Shown here: positions 33,821 through 42,074 of the stretch, in pieces | Numbering within the stretch: the stretch's first letter is position 1 | Layout of the letters: the number at the start of each line of letters is the position of its first letter | Assembly (NCBI RefSeq): GCF_900111895.1 | Contig: NZ_FOKB01000001.1 | Span: 558,001 to 622,000 of the forward strand | Direction: 5' to 3' | From: Pseudomonas simiae | GTDB taxonomy: Bacteria; Pseudomonadota; Gammaproteobacteria; Pseudomonadales; Pseudomonadaceae | DNA length: 64,000 bases | The notes under the pieces: generated by a model | The model's database searches: none | What the model was told of the DNA's origin: nothing | The model's input: the letters and a program-made list of their open reading frames with translations, nothing else | Position numbers and translations under genes: made by a program

Positions 33821-34199
33821 GATGAATGCAAATGTCTTGGCGGCGAATATTGGCGATTTGCCGCAGGCTCAGTCCGTACTTCTCGGCTAATACACTTCGT
33901 GAAATGCCATCGGAAATACCCATCTGGATATTCTGATTACGGATCTGCCGAAAAAAATGGTCGGACTTGGGTATCTCCAAAGAAATACCTGCGAAGTCAT
34001 TGATTAAGGCCCGTAAGGCTTCCGGCGATAAAATCAGCGCCAGCGAAGTACGTTGTGCGTGTTTGGGGATGTACTTGGGGCGACCGCCATATACGCAGGT
34101 CAGGCGGAACGCGTTTTCCATACCGATACAGGCAACCAGCACCTGAAGGGAGTGGGGGAGTTGTCGAACATCGATGTGTTCCAGGTCTTTCGGTTCCAT
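33816..34199 (-). CDS. Mor-family-like transcriptional regulator
   Basis: A 127-residue DNA-binding protein. The C-terminal part FFRQIRNQNIQ followed by GISRSVLAEKYGLSLRQIAN is a helix-turn-helix like that of Mu Mor/C activators, and the central GGRPKYIPK matches the Mor-type dimerisation strand (VYIPRG-like). The N-terminal part contains LPHSLQVLVACIGMENAFRL. Mor-type proteins activate promoters that lack a good -35. It is flanked by genes carrying a common upstream motif, so it is probably the local activator. It is divergent from the muramidase gene over 164 bases. Confidence 0.72.
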   Translation of the reverse strand: MEPKDLEHIDVRQLPHSLQVLVACIGMENAFRLTCVYGGRPKYIPKHAQRTSLALILSPEALRALINDFAGISLEIPKSDHFFRQIRNQNIQMGISDGISRSVLAEKYGLSLRQIANIRRQDICIHR

Positions 34200-34235
34200 C
34201 GGCCTAACCTCCTTGTGATGTGAGCTGGTCAGAGC

Positions 34236-34250
34236 TTAGGAAGTAATGCG
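34236..34250. promoter_or_regulatory. Shared islet motif, partial site
   Basis: TTAGGAAGTAATGCG, a shorter match to the islet motif, lies 37-51 bases before the Mor-like regulator start and adjoins the full site at 34260-34278. Confidence 0.4.
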
Positions 34251-34259
34251 TGCGGATAA

Positions 34260-34278
34260 TCAGTAGGAAACTTTACCT
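34260..34278. promoter_or_regulatory. Shared islet motif, site 2 (regulator/muramidase divergent promoter)
   Basis: TCAGTAGGAAACTTTACCT lies 61-79 bases before the Mor-like regulator and 86 bases before the muramidase start. A tandem half-copy with a 23-base period follows at 34287-34301. Confidence 0.55.
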
Positions 34279-34286
34279 ATGAAGAT

Positions 34287-34301
34287 GGGGAAGTTTTACC
34301 T
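34287..34301. promoter_or_regulatory. Shared islet motif, tandem copy
   Basis: GGGGAAGTTTTACCT repeats the core of the preceding site 23 bases on (the two GGAA starts are at 34266 and 34289), about two helical turns, as expected for side-by-side protein binding upstream of the muramidase gene. Confidence 0.45.
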
Positions 34302-34363
34302 TCTGAAGAGGGGGAGGCGTGGGTGATGGACTGCAGTTTCCTAAACCCAAGAGGAAACTCACC

Positions 34364-34903
34364 ATGCCCAACAATTCGATAGATATGGCTTTCATCGCTC
34401 AGCTCGAAGGCGGTAGCGCCACACGTGGTTACGTGCCTGATCCGGAAAACAGCCGTAGCGGCGTCACCATCGGCACCGGCTTTGACCTGGGCCAGCAAAA
34501 GGACCTGACTATGCTGCCCAAGGATCTCAGTGACCGGCTTTTACCCTACCTGGGGTTGATCGGTGCGGAAGCCGTCGCATGCCTCGAACGCCTGCCGCTG
34601 AATGTCAGTGCGGAGGATGCGCGTAGGATTGACGAGGCCTACAAGGCACCCTTCATCAAGCGCCTGGCCAGTGATTACAGCAAAGCTGCCGGACGCCCAT
34701 TTGATGCATTACCCGCTCCGATGCAAACCGTGATCGCCTCGGTTGCCTTCCAATATGGCAACCTTGCCAGCCGAACACCGAAGTTCTGGGCGCAAGTTGT
34801 GGCGGCGGACTGGAACGCAGCCGAGAGCAACTTGAGGAATTTCGGCGATCGTTATTCCACCCGACGTTGCAAGGAAGCCGCTTTGTTGGCGAGTGCTTTG
34901 TAA
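34364..34903 (+). CDS. Pesticin-like muramidase
   Basis: A 179-residue lysozyme-fold protein resembling the C-terminal activity domain of pesticin. It has FIAQLEGG with the likely catalytic Glu15, then GVTIGTGFDLGQQKDL at 33-48 carrying the conserved Thr and Asp, and the late block MQTVIASVAFQYGNLASRTP. It should cleave the peptidoglycan glycan strand. There is no signal peptide, translocation domain or receptor-binding domain, so delivery must be by lysis, a secretion system or another route. The ATG follows GAGGAAA. No obvious immunity gene follows; a strong terminator lies 10 bases after the stop. Confidence 0.82.
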   Translation: MPNNSIDMAFIAQLEGGSATRGYVPDPENSRSGVTIGTGFDLGQQKDLTMLPKDLSDRLLPYLGLIGAEAVACLERLPLNVSAEDARRIDEAYKAPFIKRLASDYSKAAGRPFDALPAPMQTVIASVAFQYGNLASRTPKFWAQVVAADWNAAESNLRNFGDRYSTRRCKEAALLASAL

Positions 34904-34912
34904 CACTCTAGG

Positions 34913-34946
34913 AACAGCCACCCAAGCGAATCTTGGGTGGCTGTTT
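34913..34946. terminator. Bidirectional terminator, muramidase/exported protein
   Basis: A perfect 14-bp stem AACAGCCACCCAAG / CTTGGGTGGCTGTT with a 5-base loop, flanked by T on one side and A on the other. It closes both the muramidase gene and the convergent exported-protein gene. Confidence 0.85.
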
Positions 34947-34949
34947 GCA

Positions 34950-35414
34950 TCAAGGGCAGGGTTTGGCGAGCAACAGGCTCACCGATCGCATCGCGTGGGC
35001 ATCTTCAACATCGGCGCCTTCGTGCAGAGTGCGCCAGTCCACATCAACGCACAGTGCCGTGACGGCCACGTTGTTGAATAAACCTACTTTGTCTGCAAAG
35101 TCATAGCGGTAGGTGGCGCGGGTTGACGCGAAGGGTGTAACGGTCGTTGCCTTATTCAAAACGGTGGACACAAGGTCGGGTACTTGTGCCATGGGTGCAG
35201 TGAAGTACGTGGGGGAGTTTTTGTTGAAAAAACCATGCTCACGCGTGGCTCTCCATAATTGCTGCCACTGAAAATGACTCGCATGGGCGTTTAGTGTGAC
35301 GGCATACTCTTTTAGCGTTTGAGGTTCAACATCGGCAGTACTGAGCGCGTGCGCCGGCGCCGCCAACATGTATAGCGCTGCCAGTGAGGCGCCCATCAAT
35401 AATCGACGTTCCAT
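34950..35414 (-). CDS. Exported protein of unknown function, partner of M35-type peptidase
   Basis: A 154-residue protein I do not recognise. The ATG with AGGAG 7 bases upstream gives the signal peptide MERRLLMGASLAALYMLAAPAHA. The mature part is soluble and aromatic-rich, with two cysteines (ALCVDV and AKPCP) that may form a disulfide. It lies 73 bases after the leaderless M35-type peptidase gene, with a terminator in between. A periplasmic protein downstream of a leaderless enzyme is the layout of effector-immunity pairs aimed at the periplasm, so an inhibitor role is possible, but there is no direct evidence. Confidence 0.7.
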   Translation of the reverse strand: MERRLLMGASLAALYMLAAPAHALSTADVEPQTLKEYAVTLNAHASHFQWQQLWRATREHGFFNKNSPTYFTAPMAQVPDLVSTVLNKATTVTPFASTRATYRYDFADKVGLFNNVAVTALCVDVDWRTLHEGADVEDAHAMRSVSLLLAKPCP

Positions 35415-35439
35415 GTTCAACTCCTGATAGTGGGGGATG

Positions 35440-35467
35440 AAAAAGCCTGTCCGAAAACAGGCTTTTT
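35440..35467 (-). terminator. Intrinsic terminator after M35-type peptidase
   Basis: AAAAAGCCTGT pairs with ACAGGCTTTTT around a 6-base loop. On the minus strand this ends in a T-tract. It lies between the peptidase stop and the exported-protein start, so the second gene depends on read-through or its own promoter. Confidence 0.8.
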
Positions 35468-35487
35468 CCGATTGCCGCAGCCCTGGA

Positions 35488-36015
35488 TCAATAGGTGTCT
35501 TCCACCAGATACTCCCAGCTGTCGGCATTGTTAATGACGGCATTCAGGTTCCCGTCATGTTGCTGTGCCTGCTGAACCAGGCGCAGGCAGGCGTCGCGTC
35601 CATCAGCATTGTCGTCAGTGTTCAGCACATCGCGGAAATGGCTGGTTTCGTGGATAAGCGTACCGGCGCGGGAGTCATTGCCATACGTCGGGGCCTCGAA
35701 GAAGGGGCGGGCGACTGTGATGACGTGCGCCGGGCCTTGAAGGTTGACGTTTACTTTGGCGAACCAGTCAGCCTGCGGGTCTGTGTCATAAAAAACCTGG
35801 TTTTGATGAATGTTGCTCAACGCCGTACGAATCAGCCCCAGGCGTCGCGCCAATTCCTGCAGATTCTGAGGATGGGCGACGCCCATCCAAACCCGGGCGA
35901 CAGTGGCATTACCGGCATTGAGTTGGTCGATGGTGTAGTTGAGTGAACGCAGTGCCGCCCAGCGTGCTGCGCGGAAGGTTCGGTTTTCAGAACTGGTCAA
36001 TGGACGTACGGGCAT
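35488..36015 (-). CDS. M35-type (aspzincin, lysine-specific-like) metallopeptidase
   Basis: A 175-residue predicted zinc peptidase. HETSHF places His122, Glu123 and His126 in an HExxH site, followed by the aspzincin third ligand Asp in LNTDD (134-135). The closing block NNADSWEYLVEDTY matches the NADxYEYF end of M35 lysine-specific endopeptidases. It has only the catalytic domain and no signal peptide or propeptide, unlike fungal M35 enzymes. It could be a secreted effector or an intracellular enzyme. The islet motif lies 57-75 bases upstream of the start. Confidence 0.8.
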   Translation of the reverse strand: MPVRPLTSSENRTFRAARWAALRSLNYTIDQLNAGNATVARVWMGVAHPQNLQELARRLGLIRTALSNIHQNQVFYDTDPQADWFAKVNVNLQGPAHVITVARPFFEAPTYGNDSRAGTLIHETSHFRDVLNTDDNADGRDACLRLVQQAQQHDGNLNAVINNADSWEYLVEDTY

Positions 36016-36071
36016 GATGAATCTCCAGTGGTGTTAGGAGATTTCAGTGTGAGCGTGGAGAAAAGCGCTAA

Positions 36072-36090
36072 TCAGCAGGAAGTAATTCCG
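36072..36090. promoter_or_regulatory. Shared islet motif, site 3 (M35 peptidase)
   Basis: TCAGCAGGAAGTAATTCCG matches site 1 at 16 of 19 positions and lies 57-75 bases before the peptidase start. The remainder of the 316-base gap up to the chemoreceptor gene shows no ORF that I can support. Confidence 0.6.
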
Positions 36091-36331
36091 CTGTTCCTAC
36101 GGACTGCGCCAATAGTTACAGCGGCGTCTTCAGCACTGAGTGCTTTTGCCCCATTTTCGAGCACGGCACTTGCACGCTAAACGCGCGAGGCCGCCTGTCT
36201 CCAGCCCCACTACCCACGGCCCGTATCTTGCTTGAGCCAAGCTAATCAATGACATGGCATTTTGCCGTTAGTCATTTCAAGGCTTCACCCCGCGGTGCAC
36301 CGCGTGGGTCGTTTTTGGGGAGTGGTCGGAC

Positions 36332-38389
36332 ATGCACAGCCTTTTATCACCCGGTATCCGCCTGCTGGGGCGTTTCGGCTTTGCGCGCAAGTTCCAGATC
36401 CTGTTCTTCCTGTTCATGCTGCCCCTGGCGGGTAGCCTGTGGATGATCGGTTCGGACTATCGCGACAAATTGACCGTGATTTCCAGCGAGCAGTCCGGGG
36501 TTCGGCAACTGCTGGCCCTGGATGCGCTCGATGGTCAACTGACGGCCCAACGCAACCTCGCCGCGCGCTGGAAAGCGGCAGACATCCTGCACGCGCCCAC
36601 CCCGGCGGCGAAGGCGGCGATGGACAAGGTCGACGCCAATTTCCCGGTTATCCTGCAAAGCCTGCAAGCCCTGGGCGATTCGCTCAAAGCCCAGAACGCC
36701 AGTGCGGACATCCAGGCCCGCTTTGACGCGTTGCAGGCCACGGTCAAGGGCATGGACTCCCAATCCCTGCGTACCGTGGGCTGGTGGCCGGATGGCTACG
36801 ACCGTTTCACCTCGGCCCTGACCGCGATGCAAATCTTGCGCGAGCAGATCACCCTGGATGCCGGGCTGATCCTCGACCCGTGGCTGGAAACCTACCTGCT
36901 GATGCAGATTTCCACCCAGTACACCCCCGACCTGATCGAGCGCATAGGCCGCATGGCCAGTGTCGGTCAGGCGTCCATTGCTTCGGGTCAATTCACCTTG
37001 CAGAGCCGTTTGCAGATGCGCGATTTGCGCAGTCGCATTGGCGATGCGCGGGACCAATTGGTCAAGGCGGCGGCCTCACTCAAGGCCAAGCAATATGCGG
37101 GTATTGAACCCTGGACGGCGCAGTACGACAACAGCCTGCAACGCCTGGACAGCGAACTCAAAGTGCTCGACGACGGCGTGTTCGGCGGCACCATCAAACT
37201 CGACACGGCGGCCTTCGACACCAGTGTCGACGGCATGCTCGACAGCCTGGGCGCGCTGCGCAACCAGTCCCTCGCCTCGCTGGATGCGCGCCTGGGCCAC
37301 TACCGTGACCGTTCGTTGCAGAAATTCGTGCCGGTGGCAGCAACGTTCAGCCTGCTGGCCTTGGCCGCGTTGTACCTGTTCATGTGCCTGCAAGCCTCGA
37401 TCCGCCGCAGCGCCAGCGGCATCACCACCCTGGCCGAATCCCTGCGGGACGGCAACCTGTGTGTCGAAGTGGCGGTGGAAGGGCGCGATGAACTCGCGGC
37501 CATCAGCACCGCGCTCAACGTGGCGGTGGTGCAACTGCGCACCAGCCTGTTGGGAGTCAATCACGAGACGCAGCAGCTGGGTTCGGCAGTGCTGACCCTC
37601 AACGCCCAATCGGGCAACACCCTCACCGAAGTCGAAGACCAGCAACAACAAATCAGCCAGATTGCCACCGCCGCCACCCAACTGGCCGCGACGTCTTTGG
37701 GCGTCGCTAGAAGCTGTGAGCACGCTTCGGACAGCGCCCAACAGACCCGGCGCATTGCCGAAGACAGTAGCCGCGACAGCCAGCGCACCACAGCCAGCAT
37801 CCAGCAACTCAACGTGCGCCTGACCGACACCGCCGATGCGCTGGAGCAGGTCAGCCAGCGGGGACAGCAGATTCAATCGGTGGTCGACACCATCCGTGGC
37901 ATCGCCGAACAGACCAACCTGCTGGCGCTCAACGCCGCCATCGAGGCCGCCCGTGCTGGTGAACAGGGGCGCGGATTTGCCGTGGTCGCCGATGAAGTGC
38001 GCAGCCTGTCGCAACGTACCCAGGCCTCCACGGCGCAGATCGCCGGCACTGTCGACAGCCTGCGCGCCACGGTCAGCCAGGCAGTCGCCCTGATGGGCGC
38101 GGCGTGTGAGCAAGCGCTGACGGATGCGCAATCCGTCACCGGGCTGGGTACCCGTTTGGGCGAGATTGCCGGCGCGGTGCAGCACGTCACCGACACCCTG
38201 GCACAGATCGCCACCGCCGTTGAGGAGCAAGCCGCCACGGCGGATGAAGTGAGCGGTAATATCCAGCAAGTGGACCAGGCGGCAGGGCGTTTACTGGACG
38301 GTGCGCGGGCAGTGAACCAGGCGGCTGACACCCTGAGCAAAGGCAGCCAGGCGCTGAGCGACAACACCGCGCGATTTCGTCTGAGCTGA
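36332..38389 (+). CDS. Methyl-accepting chemotaxis protein
   Basis: A 685-residue chemoreceptor. A first membrane helix lies near residues 24-42 ([20 protein letters not shown]). A periplasmic domain of about 290 residues is mainly helical, in the style of a helical-bundle sensor. A second helix is near 333-352 ([16 protein letters not shown]), then a HAMP domain and the signalling domain. The hairpin tip [20 protein letters not shown] is intact near residues 525-545. No CheR/CheB pentapeptide tether is visible at the C-terminus. The ligand is unknown. GGGGAG precedes the ATG. Confidence 0.94.
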   Translation: MHSLLSPGIRLLGRFGFARKFQILFFLFMLPLAGSLWMIGSDYRDKLTVISSEQSGVRQLLALDALDGQLTAQRNLAARWKAADILHAPTPAAKAAMDKVDANFPVILQSLQALGDSLKAQNASADIQARFDALQATVKGMDSQSLRTVGWWPDGYDRFTSALTAMQILREQITLDAGLILDPWLETYLLMQISTQYTPDLIERIGRMASVGQASIASGQFTLQSRLQMRDLRSRIGDARDQLVKAAASLKAKQYAGIEPWTAQYDNSLQRLDSELKVLDDGVFGGTIKLDTAAFDTSVDGMLDSLGALRNQSLASLDARLGHYRDRSLQKFVPVAATFSLLALAALYLFMCLQASIRRSASGITTLAESLRDGNLCVEVAVEGRDELAAISTALNVAVVQLRTSLLGVNHETQQLGSAVLTLNAQSGNTLTEVEDQQQQISQIATAATQLAATSLGVARSCEHASDSAQQTRRIAEDSSRDSQRTTASIQQLNVRLTDTADALEQVSQRGQQIQSVVDTIRGIAEQTNLLALNAAIEAARAGEQGRGFAVVADEVRSLSQRTQASTAQIAGTVDSLRATVSQAVALMGAACEQALTDAQSVTGLGTRLGEIAGAVQHVTDTLAQIATAVEEQAATADEVSGNIQQVDQAAGRLLDGARAVNQAADTLSKGSQALSDNTARFRLS

Positions 38390-38416
38390 CCAGGATTTTG
38401 TGAAGGGCAAGCGTGT

Positions 38417-38447
38417 TGTGGTGAGCGGGGCAAGCCCGCTCACCACA
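38417..38447. repeat. REP-like palindrome
   Basis: TGTGGTGAGCGGG and CCCGCTCACCACA form a perfect 13-bp inverted repeat around GCAAG. It shares its core with the element at 18759-18805 and stands 28 bases after the chemoreceptor stop. Confidence 0.8.
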
Positions 38448-38533
38448 TTGTCCCGATCCTCATGGCAGGAACCTTCGGTCGCTCCAGGGCTCACTTACTA
38501 AGTCGCCCCGTTTCGTCGCCGAAAGGACTCCGC

Positions 38534-40270
38534 ATGACTTCAGCCCCGCCAACGACTCTCCCGCACGGCCCCGTCACCCGCGAGCTGAGCTTGCGCGCGG
38601 TCATCACCGGCAGTGTCCTCGGCATCCTCCTTACGCCTTCGAATGTGTATGCCGGGTTGAAGATCGGCTGGTCGTTCAACATGTCGATCATCGCGCTACT
38701 GATCGGCTACGCCATCTTTCAGGGAGTGGCCAAGCGTTCCACCGAGCACCTGCCGTGGACCTTGCACGAAAGCAACATCAACCAGACCGTCGCGTCGGCC
38801 GCCGCGTCAATCATTTCCGGTGGGTTGGTGGCGCCGATCCCGGCCTATACCTTGTTGACCGGCAACCAGTTGGACGCCGTCCCGATGATCGCCTGGGTGT
38901 TCTCGGTGAGTTTCCTGGGCATCTGGATCGCCTGGTATCTACGGCCCTCGCTGCTGAATGACAAGGCACTGAAATTCCCCGAAGGCATGGCCACCTTGGA
39001 AACCCTGTTGCACATCTATAACCACGGCCGCGAAGCCGCGACGCGCTTGAAGGTGTTGTTCAGCGCCGCGTTGCTCTCCGGGCTGGTCAAGTGGGTGGAC
39101 ACCTTTATGTGGGCCTTCCCGCGCTGGTCGCCCATCGCTCAGTTGGAGCGCCTGACCTTCACCGCCGACCCTTCGCTGCTGCTGGTGGGCTTCGGCGGCA
39201 TCATCGGCATTCGCGTGGGCCTGACTCTGCTGCTCGGTGCTTTGCTCGCCTGGGGCGGCTTGGGCCCCTGGTTGTTGGCGCAACACCTGGTCACGTTGCC
39301 TGCGGACAGCAGCGGCCCGCAGTTCGCTGCGCTGGTGGAGTGGTTGCTGTGGCCGGGCGTGAGCTTGATGGTGTGTTCCACCTTGGCGTCACTGGCGATT
39401 CGTTTGTGGGCGTTGTACCGGTCAACGCACTCCAGCGGTGGATCGACTTGGACAGTGCCCAAGCCAGGTCCGGCCGCCGGTTTTGCGTTGGCGATTGTGC
39501 TGGTGGTGAGCCTGCAGGCGCTGCTGTTCGGTATCAACCTGGGCATGGCGTTGCTCACTATTCCCTTGGCGATCTGCCTCGCCGCCGTCGCCGCGCGCGT
39601 GGTGGGCGCCACCGGTATTCCGCCCATCGGTGCCATCGGGCAACTGTCCCAGCTGAGCTTCGGCATCGTCGCGCCGGGGCAGGTGCCGATCAACCTGATG
39701 AGCGCCAACACGGCCGGCGGCGCGGCCGGGCAATGCACGGACTTGATGAATGATTTCAAGGTGGGCAAGGCCATTGGCGCCACGCCGCACAAGCAAGTGA
39801 TCGCGCAAATCCTGGGGATCTTCATCGGCAGCATTGTCGGCGTATTCGCCTACCTGGCCTTGATCCCTGATCCGCAATCCATGCTGCTCACCGAAGAATG
39901 GCCGGCACCGGCGGTCGCCACCTGGAAAGCCGTGGCGCAAACCCTCACCCATGGACTCGATTCTCTGTCCACCAGCATCCGCTGGGCGATTGCCATTGGC
40001 GGCTTGGTTGGCGTGGTGCTGGGTGTGCTGGACAGCACGTTGCCTGCCCATCGTGCCCGCTTCCTTCCGAGTGCCGCCGCCCTTGGCCTGGCCTTCGTAT
40101 TGCCGGCCTCGGTCTCGCTGATGATGGCCCTGGGCGCGATACTGACCTGGCTGGTGAGCTGCCGCTGGCCGAGCCTCACCGAGCGCTTTGCGATCACCGC
40201 TGCCGCCGGTTTGATTGCCGGGGAGAGCATCACCGGGGTAGGGGCATCACTGTGGTCGATGGTGAGCTGA
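38534..40270 (+). CDS. OPT-family oligopeptide/metal-chelate transporter
   Basis: A 578-residue, highly hydrophobic member of the oligopeptide transporter family. Recognisable blocks are VLGILLTPSNVYAGLKIGWSFN near the N-terminus, HESNINQTVASAAASIISGG, and ANTAGGAAGQCTDLMNDFKV in the middle. Bacterial OPT proteins import peptides or metal-chelate compounds. AAAGGA stands 6 bases before the ATG; upstream in-frame codons lack a site. It is monocistronic, followed by an 8-bp GC hairpin. Confidence 0.9.
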   Translation: MTSAPPTTLPHGPVTRELSLRAVITGSVLGILLTPSNVYAGLKIGWSFNMSIIALLIGYAIFQGVAKRSTEHLPWTLHESNINQTVASAAASIISGGLVAPIPAYTLLTGNQLDAVPMIAWVFSVSFLGIWIAWYLRPSLLNDKALKFPEGMATLETLLHIYNHGREAATRLKVLFSAALLSGLVKWVDTFMWAFPRWSPIAQLERLTFTADPSLLLVGFGGIIGIRVGLTLLLGALLAWGGLGPWLLAQHLVTLPADSSGPQFAALVEWLLWPGVSLMVCSTLASLAIRLWALYRSTHSSGGSTWTVPKPGPAAGFALAIVLVVSLQALLFGINLGMALLTIPLAICLAAVAARVVGATGIPPIGAIGQLSQLSFGIVAPGQVPINLMSANTAGGAAGQCTDLMNDFKVGKAIGATPHKQVIAQILGIFIGSIVGVFAYLALIPDPQSMLLTEEWPAPAVATWKAVAQTLTHGLDSLSTSIRWAIAIGGLVGVVLGVLDSTLPAHRARFLPSAAALGLAFVLPASVSLMMALGAILTWLVSCRWPSLTERFAITAAAGLIAGESITGVGASLWSMVS

Positions 40271-40275
40271 AGCGT

Positions 40276-40295
40276 GGCTCGGCAAAGGCCGAGCC
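40276..40295. terminator. GC hairpin between OPT and hotdog genes
   Basis: GGCTCGGC-AAAG-GCCGAGCC is a perfect 8-bp stem between two convergent stops. There is no T-tract, so termination would be weak or factor-dependent. Confidence 0.5.
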
Positions 40296-40308
40296 TGCCA
40301 TCACGGCC

Positions 40309-40749
40309 TCAGGCGATCTTCACGTTCATGGTGATCTTCGCGGTAAACACCTTCACCTCACCCTCATCGAAAATATCCACGGGCACGATCTTGTCTCCAG
40401 CGGTTGACCAATCAATGCCGCTGCCATCCGCGACGGCGCGTATGTTTGACTTGGCCTTCGCCAGATACTCTACGGTCATGCCCTTGGGAATCCATTTGGC
40501 ACCTGACGGGATCGACACGTCCGTCATCGTCCCACCCGCCAATTCCGCTGCGTTGCACAGCGCAATGGCATGCACGGAGGCCAGGTGATTGGTGATTTCC
40601 TTGCGAAACGGCACGTTGACCACGGCATGCCCAGGGCGCAGTTCGGCGATTTCCGGGTTGATGGTGCTGAAGTAGGGCGCCACTTGGCAGGCCATTTGGC
40701 TGAACGCTGCCGGGCCTACACTGTTGAACATGCTGAGAAACTGGCTCAT
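40309..40749 (-). CDS. Hotdog-fold thioesterase-like protein (DUF4442)
   Basis: A 146-residue hotdog-fold protein of the DUF4442/PaaI-like group. The N-terminal helix region NSVGPAAFSQMACQVAPYFS precedes LRPGHAVVNVPFRKEITNHL and the fold's central helix SVHAIALCNAAELAGG. Such proteins are usually acyl-CoA thioesterases. It is divergent from a TetR gene, with two copies of an AATATTCTGTAAA site in its promoter, so it is probably repressed by that regulator, perhaps in response to fatty acyl groups (inference). Confidence 0.82.
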   Translation of the reverse strand: MSQFLSMFNSVGPAAFSQMACQVAPYFSTINPEIAELRPGHAVVNVPFRKEITNHLASVHAIALCNAAELAGGTMTDVSIPSGAKWIPKGMTVEYLAKAKSNIRAVADGSGIDWSTAGDKIVPVDIFDEGEVKVFTAKITMNVKIA

Positions 40750-40771
40750 GGATTATCCTCGCAATGGGTTA

Positions 40772-40806
40772 ACAGAATAATATTCTGTAAAAGAACAATA
40801 TTCTGT
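40772..40806. promoter_or_regulatory. Double operator for the divergent TetR/hotdog pair
   Basis: ACAGAATAATATTCTGT (40772-40788) is a near-perfect palindrome, and AGAACAATATTCTGT (40792-40806) is a second copy, with AATATTCTGTAAA repeated exactly. It lies 23 bases from the hotdog start and 22 bases from the TetR start. Confidence 0.7.
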
Positions 40807-40827
40807 AAATTGCGCGAGTGTCAAGCC

Positions 40828-41511
40828 ATGCCTTCTCTGCAGGCGGCTGTACCTTTAGACTCCGCACATTTGGCGAGCCACTTCATGCACGCACCTGATC
40901 TGATCGAGCGCACCTTCCCGAGCCGGCGCAGCGACCTCAAGCGCAGCATCCTGCGCGAGGCCCTGGCCAGCTTTAACGAAGTCGGTATCGAAGCGACGAA
41001 TATCGAAACCATCCGCGCGCGGTGCGAGACCAGTGTGGGCGCCATCTACCATCATTTCGGCAACAAGGAAGGCATCGTCGCCGCGCTGTTTTTTGCCGCG
41101 CTGGACGATCAGGCCGCACTGCGAGAACAACACCTCAAGCAGGCACAAACCGCTCAGGCGGGGGTGGAAGCGCTGGTACGCAGTTATGTGGAGTGGGTGG
41201 ATGCGCAACCCGAGTGGGCGCGCTTTATGTTCCAGAGCCGCTTCGCCGTGGCCAACGGCCCGCACAAGGACGAACTGCTCACCCGCAACAAGCAGCGCAA
41301 TGCGCAATTGACCGAGTGGATGAGCGGCGAAGGCCGCCGTGAGGCGTTCAGCCATATCCCGGCTGAATTGTTGCTGTCGCTGATCATCGGCTCGGCGGAA
41401 AGCTACGCCCGTGCGTGGTTATCCGGCCGGGTCAAGCACAGCCCGAATCACTACGCGCAATTGCTGGCGCAGGCGGCGTGGGCCTCGATCAGTCAAACGC
41501 CTCCAGAATAA
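40828..41511 (+). CDS. TetR/AcrR-family transcriptional regulator
   Basis: A TetR-type regulator of 227 residues from the chosen ATG; a second ATG at 40885, 19 codons on, is an equally plausible start and neither has a strong Shine-Dalgarno. The HTH is GIEATNIETIRARCETSVGA followed by IYHHFGNKEGIVAALF. The ligand domain shows WVDAQPEWARFMFQSRFA, as in lipid-responsive TetR proteins. It is divergent from the hotdog gene across a double operator. It converges on the VOC gene with a 23-base overlap. Confidence 0.87.
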   Translation: MPSLQAAVPLDSAHLASHFMHAPDLIERTFPSRRSDLKRSILREALASFNEVGIEATNIETIRARCETSVGAIYHHFGNKEGIVAALFFAALDDQAALREQHLKQAQTAQAGVEALVRSYVEWVDAQPEWARFMFQSRFAVANGPHKDELLTRNKQRNAQLTEWMSGEGRREAFSHIPAELLLSLIIGSAESYARAWLSGRVKHSPNHYAQLLAQAAWASISQTPPE

Positions 41512-41944
41512 ACGCCTCCAGCGTCGCCTCTTCCAGGATCTCCATGGAGAAATGCCCAAAGCGTTTGGGCAGCCAGATAATGCGCCCCCCGGAAGGTGAC
41601 TGCAGATGCTCGCGGGCCAGAGGCACGCCGTTCTCGTTCTCAGGCTGCACACCCGCGGCGATCAGCTGGTCATAGGCGATCTCGATGTCCGGCGTGGTGT
41701 AGCAATGGCGATAAATCATGCCTTCGCCGTGAGCATCCAACAGTTCGCGCAGGTTCCCGGCGATCGGCTGGACCAGCATGAAGCGTTCTTGCCCCATCAG
41801 CACCACGGCATAGCGCACATGCAGGCCGCCGCGTTCCCACACCAAGGTCTTGGAGAGGCGTGCATTGAGGATGCGTGCGTAATAGGCACAGGCTTCCTCA
41901 AGGTTTTCGACCAGTATGTCGACGTGGCTGAATTTCAGATCCAT
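41489..41944 (-). CDS. VOC (glyoxalase/dioxygenase fold)-family protein
   Basis: A 151-residue vicinal-oxygen-chelate protein. The ATG gives MDLKFSHVDILVENLEEACA with His7 in the usual metal position. The second module has CYTTPDIEIAYDQLIAAGV and ends with LPKRFGHFSMEILEE with the final Glu. Longer upstream readings run over the promoter of the GST gene. Members include glyoxalases, extradiol dioxygenases and resistance proteins. No substrate is suggested by neighbours. Confidence 0.82.
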   Translation of the reverse strand: MDLKFSHVDILVENLEEACAYYARILNARLSKTLVWERGGLHVRYAVVLMGQERFMLVQPIAGNLRELLDAHGEGMIYRHCYTTPDIEIAYDQLIAAGVQPENENGVPLAREHLQSPSGGRIIWLPKRFGHFSMEILEEATLEAFILEAFD

Positions 41945-42074
41945 GGTGTGTCCCCTTCCGAACCGATCCCCATGGTAACCACGGCGTCCGTCACGCAGAA
42001 AATAATTTGTCGGCACTCGCGGAGGCTGGCGTAGTCTGTTTCCAAGACACCCCTCTCGCCCCGCGGAGCACTCA

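Noticed and set aside
32448..36015. Reading the Mor-like regulator plus muramidase as a prophage or tailocin
   Set aside because: No integrase, terminase, capsid, tail, holin or attachment site lies near; the flanks are ordinary chromosomal genes.
37076..38269. 397-codon minus-strand frame inside the chemoreceptor
   Set aside because: Shadow of the conserved signalling domain.
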